NCBI RefSeq assembly: GCF_943193175.1
Contig: NZ_CALPDF010000039.1
Location: 1 to 40,498 of the forward strand
Length of the DNA: 40,498 bases
Direction: 5' to 3'
Source of the DNA: Neobacillus muris
GTDB lineage: Bacteria > Bacillota > Bacilli > Bacillales > Cytobacillaceae
A program made the position numbers and the translations under genes. The notes beneath the pieces are model-generated. The model was given only the letters and a program-made list of their open reading frames with translations, was not told the DNA's origin and made no database searches. Below are positions 7,411-15,253 of this stretch, one piece after another; position 1 is the first letter of the stretch, and the number at the start of each line of letters is the position of its first letter.

Positions 7411-10400
7411 GACCCTTAAAATTGACTATGAAGGCATTTGGTCCGTATGCAGAAACGGAAATAATTGATTTTACTGCACTGGGGAACAGGACAATGTTTG
7501 TCATTTCCGGAAAAACCGGTTCCGGTAAAACAACAATCTTTGACGCCATCAGTTATGCCATCTATGGGAAGGCGAGCGGAGAGGACCGGAACGGCCCAGA
7601 GCTTAGGAGCCAATTCGCCAAAGATGTGCTGTTAACGGAAGTGTCCCTTGATTTTTCACTGCGGAACAAAATCTACTCGATTACCCGATCCCCGCAGCAG
7701 CTCAAAAAGAAGGATAAGGGGGACGGCTATACGCAAATTGGGGCTAAAGCTGAGCTATATGCGATTGAAAATGGTGAAAAGCTGCTTCTGGCTTCCAAAA
7801 TCAGCGATGTCGAAGAAAAGATTAAAGAGATCATGCTGATTGATGCCAATCAGTTCCGGCAGATTCTCATGATTCCCCAAGGAGAATTTAGAAAGCTCCT
7901 CACTTCAGACAGCAAGGACAAAGAAGTCATTTTGCAGCGGCTATTTCATACGCAGCTGTATAAAATCATTGAAGAAAAGCTGAAAGAAGAAGCAACCGAA
8001 CTGAAGAAGTCGGTTGATGATAAAGTTCAATTAAGAAATGAAGCCATCCGGCGTATCCAAGCCATGACAAACGAAGAGCTTCAAGCCTATCTGGATGCTG
8101 ACAGTCTGAACGATGTGATAATCATGCCATTGTTATTAAATGAAATTGAGAGCATGGGCAGAAGGATCAAGCAAAAGGAAGAGCAAATGAAACAAAAGGG
8201 CTTGGAAAAAGAGAGCCTGGCCTCCAAGCTTTTAGAAGCTCAGGAGATACTGAAACATCTGCAAAAAAAGCAGGAGTTAGAGCTTCAAAAAGCGGAACTC
8301 GAATCTCAAAAACAATTGTTCGAAGAAAAAGAGAATCTAGTTCAGCTGGCCCAAAAGGCAGCGCTGCTGGAGAGCAAGGAAGAGGCTTGCCACCGTTTAA
8401 AGCGCGATATGGATCGGGCAGAGGATAATGTGAAGAATTTAATGGCCAATCTAAGCAGTCTGGAAGCTCAAGCAAAACAGTTTGAACAGCGCCTGCAGAC
8501 AGAAACAGACCGCGAGAGTGAACGGCAGGAGTCTTTAGAGCAAATTAACCTGCTATTGAATATGAAAGAGGATGTTTATTCATTTGAAAGGTTAAAGAAA
8601 GAGACAGGCCAAATGGAAGCAGACCTAAATGCAGCAAACAGAAAACATCAAGATTATCAACATCGATATGAACAAAATGAGCTGCAGTTAAGGTCATTAA
8701 GACAACAAAAAGATGAAATTGAACAAGGTAAAATTGCTTATTTAGAAAATAAAGCGAAGATAGAAAAATTCGAGGCAGAGCTGGAACGACTGGCAAAGTT
8801 CGAAGACAAGTCCATTCAGCATCAAAAAGCGGAACAGTTGTTAAAAGCGGCAACAGAACGGTATGAAAATAGCCTGGCGCGATTAATTGATGCTAAAGCG
8901 CTTGTAGAGGAACTTGAGAGAAAGTGGCTGCATGGACAAGCTGCGGTATTGGCTGCGACACTAATGGAGGGGGAACCTTGTCCGGTCTGTGGATCAAACC
9001 ATCACCCTGCTCCAGCCCTGAAAATGGATGGACAAATTCCGAACCAGGAGGACTTAAAAGCAGCAAAAGAGCAGGCCGCAAAGTGGGAAACGACAAAATC
9101 GGCAGATGAAACCATACTTTATCAATGTCAAGCAGAGGAAAGACGCCAGACAGAAGCTTTGCAAGAGTTATTGCAGGAAATTCGCCATTCACGTGAAGAT
9201 TTTTCAGTTAACGATCTTCCTTATGCAAAAGCGGAGATCACTTCTTCGAAAAACACTTTAGTCCAAACTCAAGAATGGCTTTCCTTGAAAATTAACCAGC
9301 TGCAGCAGATCGTGGAACGGATTGAAAAAGGGGAGCAAACTAGTGCTTTCTTACAAAAGGCCATTTCCGACATGGCGAAGGAAGTCAATGATTTGACGGT
9401 TCAGGTGACAGAAAAGAGAACAAAATTGGAAAGGCTCATGAACTCGATTCCAGAGAATCTTCGTTCTGAAGCTGAATATGAGCGTGTTTTGTCCCAAGCA
9501 CAGCTGAACCATCAAAAAATGTTGAAACAGCTGGAGCAAGCTCAGCAGAATTTCAATGCAGCCAAGGAAAGGCTCTCCGCTGAAGCTGCTAGATTGAAAG
9601 ATGCTGAGACTCTTTTTATCACCAAGCAGCAGGAACTAAAAATAGAGCGGGAGCTGTTTAAGAATCGGCTTGTTGAACAAGGCTTTGAAAATTATGCACA
9701 ATACCATGCTTCAAAGCTTTCTGAAGCTGAAATTCAGCAGCTTGCCGCAGATATCCGCCTTTACCATGAGGATTTACGATCAGTTTCGGACAGGCTCGCA
9801 GAATTAACGGAACGTTTATTGAATGTGGACCTGCCTGATATAAATGGCTTGAGAGCTGAACTCGATAAAGTGAATCATGAACTCGAATCACTGAACCAAG
9901 AACGAACCGACCTGCTGGTTATAAGACAAAACAATGAGGAAATATATCAGCGTGTCCAGGCGTTAAATGAAAAGGTTAAACAGCTGGAGGAAAGATACAA
10001 GCTGATTGGGCATCTTTATAAAATTGCCAAAGGTGACAATAACTTTAAAATTACCTTTGAAAGGTATGTGCTTGCCTCCTTTTTAGATGATATTTTACAA
10101 GAAGCGAATATCAGGCTCAGGAAAATGACGTCAGGACGTTTCCGGCTGTTGAGAAAAACAGATCGTGCGAAGGGAAATGCCCAAAGCGGCTTGGAATTGC
10201 TGGTATTTGACCAATACACAGGACAGGAACGCCATGTTAAAACGCTGTCTGGAGGGGAAAGCTTTAAAGCTTCTTTATCGTTGGCGCTTGGCCTGGCGGA
10301 TGTAGTGCAAAATTATGCAGGCGGTGTATCATTAGAAACCATGTTTATTGATGAAGGATTTGGCACACTGGACCCAGAGTCCCTTGATCAAGCCATTGAA

Positions 10401-10541
10401 GCATTAATGGATATTCAAAGCAGCGGGCGCTTAGTCGGAATCATTTCCCACGTACCTGAATTAAAGGAACGGATTGATGCCAGACTTGAAGTGATTGCTG
10501 GCCAAACCGGGAGCAGGACAGAGTTTGTGTTTATTAATTAA
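7407..10541 (+). CDS. sbcC: Exonuclease subunit SbcC (Rad50-type SMC-like ATPase)
   Basis: A 1044-residue SMC-like protein. Walker A GKTGSGKT is at residues 35-42. Long charged coiled coils flank the zinc hook CPVC at residues 525-528, near the middle as expected for the dimerising hook. The ABC signature LSGGESFKASLSLALGLADV and Walker B MFIDEGFGTLD are near the C terminus. Length fits SbcC (about 1000-1130). It drives ATP-dependent DNA-end processing with SbcD, whose gene it overlaps by four bases. Nothing is truncated or unusual. Confidence 0.96.
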   Translation: MRPLKLTMKAFGPYAETEIIDFTALGNRTMFVISGKTGSGKTTIFDAISYAIYGKASGEDRNGPELRSQFAKDVLLTEVSLDFSLRNKIYSITRSPQQLKKKDKGDGYTQIGAKAELYAIENGEKLLLASKISDVEEKIKEIMLIDANQFRQILMIPQGEFRKLLTSDSKDKEVILQRLFHTQLYKIIEEKLKEEATELKKSVDDKVQLRNEAIRRIQAMTNEELQAYLDADSLNDVIIMPLLLNEIESMGRRIKQKEEQMKQKGLEKESLASKLLEAQEILKHLQKKQELELQKAELESQKQLFEEKENLVQLAQKAALLESKEEACHRLKRDMDRAEDNVKNLMANLSSLEAQAKQFEQRLQTETDRESERQESLEQINLLLNMKEDVYSFERLKKETGQMEADLNAANRKHQDYQHRYEQNELQLRSLRQQKDEIEQGKIAYLENKAKIEKFEAELERLAKFEDKSIQHQKAEQLLKAATERYENSLARLIDAKALVEELERKWLHGQAAVLAATLMEGEPCPVCGSNHHPAPALKMDGQIPNQEDLKAAKEQAAKWETTKSADETILYQCQAEERRQTEALQELLQEIRHSREDFSVNDLPYAKAEITSSKNTLVQTQEWLSLKINQLQQIVERIEKGEQTSAFLQKAISDMAKEVNDLTVQVTEKRTKLERLMNSIPENLRSEAEYERVLSQAQLNHQKMLKQLEQAQQNFNAAKERLSAEAARLKDAETLFITKQQELKIERELFKNRLVEQGFENYAQYHASKLSEAEIQQLAADIRLYHEDLRSVSDRLAELTERLLNVDLPDINGLRAELDKVNHELESLNQERTDLLVIRQNNEEIYQRVQALNEKVKQLEERYKLIGHLYKIAKGDNNFKITFERYVLASFLDDILQEANIRLRKMTSGRFRLLRKTDRAKGNAQSGLELLVFDQYTGQERHVKTLSGGESFKASLSLALGLADVVQNYAGGVSLETMFIDEGFGTLDPESLDQAIEALMDIQSSGRLVGIISHVPELKERIDARLEVIAGQTGSRTEFVFIN

Positions 10542-10544
10542 AAG

Positions 10545-10587
10545 ACAGGGTTTCTTAAAGATTTTCTTTAGGAAGCCCTGTTTTTTT
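10545..10587 (+). terminator. Terminator of sbcDC
   Basis: ACAGGG-TTTCTTAAAG (10545-10560) pairs with CTTTAGGAAGCCCTGT (about 10566-10581) with one or two irregular pairs, followed by seven T. It lies just after the sbcC stop codon. Confidence 0.85.
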
Positions 10588-10632
10588 AATTAAAATTGCC
10601 GCTTTCACGGCCTAACGATGCCAATTATCATT

Positions 10633-10716
10633 CCTATTTGCGAAATTCTAAGGTTTATTCGCGAATTCTTGATTTTTATTTGCGAATTATCGCTGTTTAT
10701 TTGCGAATCGCAAATC
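10633..10716. repeat. Four tandem 21-bp units (core TATTTGCGAA) between convergent genes
   Basis: The core TATTTGCGAA (one copy TATTCGCGAA) starts at 10635, 10656, 10677 and 10698, an exact 21-bp period over four units. The last unit ends in a palindrome TTTGCGA-A-TCGCAAA. The array sits between the sbcC terminator and the 3' end of the minus-strand FAD dehydrogenase. A 21-bp period places each core on the same face of B-DNA. No coding potential is evident. Confidence 0.85.
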
Positions 10717-10740
10717 CAGCTTCCAATGAATGTGAAAAAG

Positions 10741-12396
10741 CTAAGATAATTCCTTCACAATAGCACGTCCAGTCTGTCGGCCAGTGAACAGACAGCCGCC
10801 AAGGAAAGTTCCTTCCAATGAGCGGTACCCATGGACGCCGCCGCCGCCAAATCCTGACACCTCACCAGCGGCATACAGTCCCGGGACCGGGCTGCCAATG
10901 GAATCCAAGACTCTGCCTGATAAATCAGTTTGCAGGCCGCCAAGTGTCTTGCGGGTAACAATATTCAGCCTGACGGCAATTAACGGGCCGGCCTTTGGAT
11001 CAAGAATTTTATGCGGCGGTGCAACCCTGATCAATTTATCGCCAAGATAATTTCTTGCGCCGCGCATGGCCGTAATCTGCAGGTCTTTAGTAAATTTGTT
11101 CTCGATTTCCCGATCCCGGGCATGTATTTGCCGTTCAATCTCCGCAAGATTCAGCAGCTGGTTTCCGGCAAGCTTGTTCATTCCTGCAACGAGCTCAGGC
11201 AGCGATTGGGAGATGACAAAATCTTCTCCCTTCTCCATGAATGCCTTGACTGGAACGGTCGGACCGGGAAGGATTCGTGATAAGACCTTTTTAATGCTCT
11301 TGCCTGTAAGATCAGGATTTTGTTCTGAGCCTGACAGGGCAAATTCTTTTTCAATCATTTTTTCCGTTAAAATAAACCAAGAATAATCGTAACCGGATTT
11401 CATAATCGCGTCTAAGGTACCGAGTGTATCGAATCCAGGAAAATTAGGAGCGGAGAAACGCTTTCCTTTCGCATCAAGCCAAAGCGACGAAGGACCGGGT
11501 AAAATCCGAATTCCATGCATCGGCCAAACGGGATTCCAGTTTTTAATGCCCTCTGTGTAATGCCACATCCGGTCTCGGTTAACGATTCTTCCGCCAGCCT
11601 GTTCAGTGATTGCCAACATTCGTCCATCGACATGGGCAGGGACTCCTGAAATCATATTTCTCGGGGCAGACCCCAGCCGTGATGGCCAGTTTTTACGGAT
11701 TAACTCATGATTACCGCCAATGCCGCCGCTGGTCACGATGACGGCTTGGGCTTGAAACTCAAAATCTCCTATTCTTTCACGCGAACTGGATTCCCCGCGG
11801 GCAGCATGACTAGGGACTAGGATATCGCCCCTTGTGCCAATGACGGCACCATTCTCAGTCATCAATTCGTTTACCCTGTGCCGTGGGCGATAATCGACAA
11901 GACCATTTGCAATTGCTTTGCGGACTCTTTCCTCAAATGGCTTAACAATTCCAGGGCCAGTCCCCCATACAATGTGAAAACGCGGCACGGAGTTGCCGTG
12001 GCCATCTGCCAAATAACCGCCGCGTTCGGCCCAGCCCACAACAGGGAAAAATCGGACGCCCATCTCATATAACCATTGGCGTTTTTCGCCTGCAGCGAAG
12101 TCCACGTAGGCCTCTGCCCATTTTTTTGCCCAATAGTCTTCATCCTCTTCCCGGTCAAATCCTGCCGCACCTAACCAATCCTGCCATGCCAGTTCCTTGG
12201 AATCCTTAATTCCCATTCGGCGCTGCTCAGGCGAATCAACCAAAAATAAGCCTCCAAACGACCACCACGCCTGGCCGCCAAGTGATGCTTCAGGTTCCTG
12301 GTCTAATAAAAGAACTTTTTTACCAGCATCCGCCAGCTCGGAAACAGCTGCCAGCCCTGCTAGTCCTGCTCCAACCACAGCCACGTCATATTTCAA
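10741..12396 (-). CDS. FAD-binding dehydrogenase (COG3573-like flavoprotein)
   Basis: A 551-residue flavoprotein of the fumarate reductase/3-ketosteroid dehydrogenase superfamily. VVGAGLAGLAAVSELADAG near the N terminus is the dinucleotide-binding GxGxxG, with an acidic LLLDQE strand after it. GLYAAGEVSGFGGGGVHGY and LEGTFLGGCLFTGR close the FAD domain at the C terminus. It resembles the predicted oxidoreductases annotated FAD-binding dehydrogenase; substrate unknown. No signal peptide is present, so it is cytoplasmic, unlike flavocytochrome reductases. Translation appears to start at TTG (12396) behind AGGGGGAAGG; the nearby ATG is out of frame. It is monocistronic and convergent with sbcC. 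Confidence 0.85.
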   Translation of the reverse strand: MKYDVAVVGAGLAGLAAVSELADAGKKVLLLDQEPEASLGGQAWWSFGGLFLVDSPEQRRMGIKDSKELAWQDWLGAAGFDREEDEDYWAKKWAEAYVDFAAGEKRQWLYEMGVRFFPVVGWAERGGYLADGHGNSVPRFHIVWGTGPGIVKPFEERVRKAIANGLVDYRPRHRVNELMTENGAVIGTRGDILVPSHAARGESSSRERIGDFEFQAQAVIVTSGGIGGNHELIRKNWPSRLGSAPRNMISGVPAHVDGRMLAITEQAGGRIVNRDRMWHYTEGIKNWNPVWPMHGIRILPGPSSLWLDAKGKRFSAPNFPGFDTLGTLDAIMKSGYDYSWFILTEKMIEKEFALSGSEQNPDLTGKSIKKVLSRILPGPTVPVKAFMEKGEDFVISQSLPELVAGMNKLAGNQLLNLAEIERQIHARDREIENKFTKDLQITAMRGARNYLGDKLIRVAPPHKILDPKAGPLIAVRLNIVTRKTLGGLQTDLSGRVLDSIGSPVPGLYAAGEVSGFGGGGVHGYRSLEGTFLGGCLFTGRQTGRAIVKELS

Positions 12397-12431
12397 ATTC
12401 CTTCCCCCTATGAAACATAAATTTTATCTTG

Positions 12432-12469
12432 TTGAATCAGATGGTATTCAAAATAAACAGAAAAGTCAA
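12432..12469 (-). promoter_or_regulatory. Possible promoter with overlapping inverted-repeat operator for the FAD dehydrogenase
   Basis: On the minus strand TTGACT (12469-12464), 17-bp spacer, TACCAT (12446-12441). The inverted repeat TTGAAT-8-ATTCAA (12432-12451) covers the -10, a layout that fits repression. The -10 is weak, so confidence is modest. Confidence 0.4.
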
Positions 12470-12619
12470 TATAATTTACATTTCACTCAGTAGGGATGGG
12501 TGAGATAAATATTTCCCAACTTTATGAAATTGGAAAATACCCTTATCTATGTAATAATATTTTCAAAGAATAAAGATTCGCGCGATTCGAATTATTAGAA
12601 CGACGAAAGAGGGTTTAAA

Positions 12620-13858
12620 TTGCAAGTATCTGCCGAAATGGACAATAAAAGCAATTCGTTATTACTATTATGGGGGATAGGGATTTCCTCATTAGGTGAT
12701 TTCGTTTATATTATAGCTATCAATATTTTTGTTTTAGATTTAACAGGCTCTGCTGCGGCTGTTGCTGGATTATGGATTATTGGACCCATTGCAGCCATTC
12801 TGACTAAGTTTTGGTCTGGCAGTATCATCGACAGGGCCAATAAGCGGCAATTGATGATCCTGACTGATTTAATCAGGGCCCTGTTAGTTGCCATTATCCC
12901 GTTTCTGCCTTCAATTTGGTTGATTTATGTTTCTTTGTTTCTTTTATCGGCTGCAAAAGCTTTCTTTGAACCGGCTTCTGTTACATATATTACAAGTTTA
13001 ATCAGCGTTGAAAATCGCAAACAATTTAACTCATTCCGGGGATTTGTATCCTCTGGGGCATTAGTCGTAGGACCGGCTATTGCGGGTGTCCTGCTTCTGG
13101 TAACTTCCGTCAATGCTGCAATTTGGATTAATGCCATATCGTTTCTCATATCGGCTTATCTCCTGTACCTGCTGCCAAATGTGGAGAAGGCCGGGAAGGA
13201 GTCGCAGGCTTTAACCATTAAGATGCTGATTGATGACTGGAAGCAAGTCTGGTCGTATTCAAAGGCGCATTCCTATATAGCAGGAGTGTTCTTTCTTGGA
13301 CAATTTTTCTGGATTATCGCACTTGGAATGGATGCTCAAGAAGTCGTTTTTATTCAAAATGTGATCGGGTTGTCTGAAACGGATTACGGATTGCTGGTTA
13401 GTATCACAGGAATCGGTTATCTCGCCGGCTCGTCGGCGCTCTCTTTTTTGGCTAAAAAATTGTCCATAAGACTATTGCTTGGATTGGGTTATTTAATGGT
13501 GGCTGCCGGATATCTCATTTACGCCTTTTCTTCCTCCTTTTTAGCGGCAGCGATTGGCTTTATTATTTTAGGCTTCTTTAATTCATTTTCAAATACTGGT
13601 TTAGTCACGTTTTATCAAAATAATGTACCGGTTGAAATCATGGGGAGGATTTCGAGTATTTTTGGCACCATTCAAAGCATTTTGCAAATCGGATTTGTCT
13701 TGCTGATTGGCTTCTCAGGGGATCTGCTTCCGCTGCGTTACAGTATGATAACTGCTTCCATGCTGATTTTTTGTTCAAGCATTCTGTTGTTATTTCTTGT
13801 ATACCAGCGTTCAAGGAGCATCTATTATCGTGAAAGCATGGAAGAAGTTTCGCTATAA
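12620..13858 (+). CDS. MFS transporter (efflux-type)
   Basis: A 412-residue polytopic membrane protein with about 12 hydrophobic segments. The loop between helices 2 and 3 holds SGSIIDRANKRQLMILTDLIRA, the MFS motif-A region (G-x-x-x-D-R-x-x-R/K-R), and helix 4 the FFEPASVTYITSLI segment seen in the macrolide/multidrug subgroup. Proton-driven export of a small molecule is likely; substrate unknown. TTG 12620 is taken as the start because GAAAGAGGG lies six bases upstream, while ATG 12638 has no binding site. The YkgJ gene follows after 55 bases without a clear terminator, so the two may be co-transcribed. Confidence 0.85.
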   Translation: MQVSAEMDNKSNSLLLLWGIGISSLGDFVYIIAINIFVLDLTGSAAAVAGLWIIGPIAAILTKFWSGSIIDRANKRQLMILTDLIRALLVAIIPFLPSIWLIYVSLFLLSAAKAFFEPASVTYITSLISVENRKQFNSFRGFVSSGALVVGPAIAGVLLLVTSVNAAIWINAISFLISAYLLYLLPNVEKAGKESQALTIKMLIDDWKQVWSYSKAHSYIAGVFFLGQFFWIIALGMDAQEVVFIQNVIGLSETDYGLLVSITGIGYLAGSSALSFLAKKLSIRLLLGLGYLMVAAGYLIYAFSSSFLAAAIGFIILGFFNSFSNTGLVTFYQNNVPVEIMGRISSIFGTIQSILQIGFVLLIGFSGDLLPLRYSMITASMLIFCSSILLLFLVYQRSRSIYYRESMEEVSL

Positions 13859-13913
13859 TACGATCAAAATTTCGGCTTAAAAAACCGTAGATTGATAGCA
13901 AGCAGGTGAAATT

Positions 13914-14258
13914 ATGGAACAATTGCCTTGTAAAGGATGCAAGGGATTATGCTGTGGTCCTGTCTCCATTACAGCAAAGGAACTTGCAAAGATTAAAAAG
14001 AAAATAAAGTCAATGCCGGCGAGGCTCCGCACCAATCTAGAGAAGCAAACAAGGTATCACGGCACCTGTATTTTTTATGATGTTGAAAATGACAAATGTG
14101 GAATCTATTCGGCACGTCCAGAGGTATGCAAAAGGTTCGGCTACCATAAAAATTTAGCCTGTTTCCGAAACCCAAATTTGGCTATTTCAGACCCCTATGT
14201 ACAAGAGGATGAAAAAATAGGGGTTTTATCAATTGATTTCACCTGGAAGGATTTTTAA
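13914..14258 (+). CDS. YkgJ family cysteine cluster protein
   Basis: A 114-residue protein with the cysteine pattern of the YkgJ/UPF0153 family: CKGCKGLCC near the N terminus, then C in GTCIFYD, C in DKCGIY and C in RPEVCKRFG. These eight or so cysteines are thought to bind a metal or Fe-S cluster; the function of the family is not established. A GGTGA binding site precedes ATG 13914. It lies between an MFS gene and a GNAT gene, all on the same strand, with only 20 bases to the next gene. Confidence 0.85.
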   Translation: MEQLPCKGCKGLCCGPVSITAKELAKIKKKIKSMPARLRTNLEKQTRYHGTCIFYDVENDKCGIYSARPEVCKRFGYHKNLACFRNPNLAISDPYVQEDEKIGVLSIDFTWKDF

Positions 14259-14278
14259 TAAGGGAAAGGGAAGGTTGA

Positions 14279-14773
14279 ATGATTGAGAAAATAGATTTTC
14301 AGGATAGCAGTTTAATAAAGAGATTATATGTCCTGCAGCGGGAAGCCTATTTGGTGGAAGCAAAGTTAATTAACTTTTACGAGATTCCCCCTTTAAAGGA
14401 AACGCTGGCTGATTTTATGGAATGCGGCGAAACTTTTATCGGTTTTTTTGAAGAGGATGAGATTATCGGGGCAGTTTCCTATACTGCCAACGGACAAAAG
14501 CTCACCATTTGCCGATTGGCAGTCCATCCCCAATTTTTTCGAAGAGGGATTGCCCAAAAACTATTGGCTGCTGTCGAGGAAGAATACCCTGATTTTGATG
14601 TGATCTATGTATCAACAGGTAAGGAGAACATCCCGGCCAAAAAATTATATTTAAAACACAGGTTTCGGCTGACAGGCGATATCGAAGTAGCTCCTGGCTT
14701 CTACATTAGTAAGTTTGAAAAAAAAAGAATGGCAGCAGACTTATATGATAAGGAACAACCCCATCTTATTTGA
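14279..14773 (+). CDS. GNAT family N-acetyltransferase
   Basis: A 164-residue single-domain acetyltransferase. The acetyl-CoA pyrophosphate loop is visible as RLAVHPQFFRRGIAQKLL (R/Q-x-x-G-x-G/A type), preceded by the beta-4 strand ICRLAV and followed by STGKENIPAKKLYLKHRF, the usual NxxAxxLYxKxGF motif with the Gly replaced by Arg. Substrate unknown. It starts at ATG 14279 behind GGGAAGG and ends inside its own terminator loop. Probably the last gene of the unit with ykgJ. Confidence 0.85.
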   Translation: MIEKIDFQDSSLIKRLYVLQREAYLVEAKLINFYEIPPLKETLADFMECGETFIGFFEEDEIIGAVSYTANGQKLTICRLAVHPQFFRRGIAQKLLAAVEEEYPDFDVIYVSTGKENIPAKKLYLKHRFRLTGDIEVAPGFYISKFEKKRMAADLYDKEQPHLI

Positions 14774-14792
14774 AAGAAGAATGGGGTTTTTT
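14757..14792 (+). terminator. Terminator after the GNAT gene
   Basis: AACCCCAT (14757-14764) pairs with ATGGGGTT (14781-14788), followed by TTTT. The stop codon of the GNAT gene lies in the loop. Confidence 0.85.
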
Positions 14793-14861
14793 AATGGGTT
14801 TGGCAGGAAATCAACACTAGGTGTCAAAAAAGTAGGTAAATGAATTCTAGGAGTGATGGGC

Positions 14862-15182
14862 ATGCCAGAAATAAAAGCAGGTATTGATGCAGGAGGGTCC
14901 CTATTAAAAATTGCTTATAAAGAAAACAATCGTATTCACTATAAAAAATATCCAATAGAGAAGGCAGATGAAGTGCTAAGCTGGTTTAAGGCAACAACAG
15001 CTTCATCGGATATAGATGCTGCATTAACAGTAAAGAATATTGTCTTGATTGGCAGTACTTTAATTGATAATCCATTTTTAAAAACAACACTTGCAAACTA
15101 TCTGGCAGTGTTTGGACTATTTCCCCTATTTTTGAACAATGGGGAATTCTCTGGTGCCTATGGAGCGCTTCTATCTGTTTAA
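14862..15182 (+). pseudogene. coaW: Type II pantothenate kinase remnant with a large in-frame internal deletion
   Basis: An open frame of about 106 codons whose two ends match the ends of type II pantothenate kinases. The start, IKAGIDAGGSLLKIAYK, is the first phosphate-binding strand. The end, NIVLIGSTLIDNPFLKTTL and FLNNGEFSGAYGAL, is the C-terminal nucleotide-binding part. Complete CoaW proteins are about 265-280 residues, so roughly 160 central residues, including the second glycine-rich phosphate motif and pantothenate site, are missing at about residues 45-60. The frame is unbroken, so deletion was in frame or recent. It keeps a ribosome binding site (TAGGAG before ATG 14862). Enzymatic activity is not expected. 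Confidence 0.75.
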
Positions 15183-15253
15183 AATTCGACACTTGAACAA
15201 TCCCGCCAATCAGGCTACAGTTAAGAGGAAGACCGGTAAAGAAGGTGGCAAGC

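Noticed and set aside
8167..8475. Long antisense frames across sbcC, MMPL and selB
   Set aside because: They lack ribosome binding sites and recognisable domains and follow from codon bias of the genes opposite.
15183..15253. Possible tRNA-Sec or other RNA between the coaW remnant and selB
   Set aside because: The gap is about 70 bases, too short for tRNA-Sec (about 90-100 nt), and shows no cloverleaf pairing or terminator.
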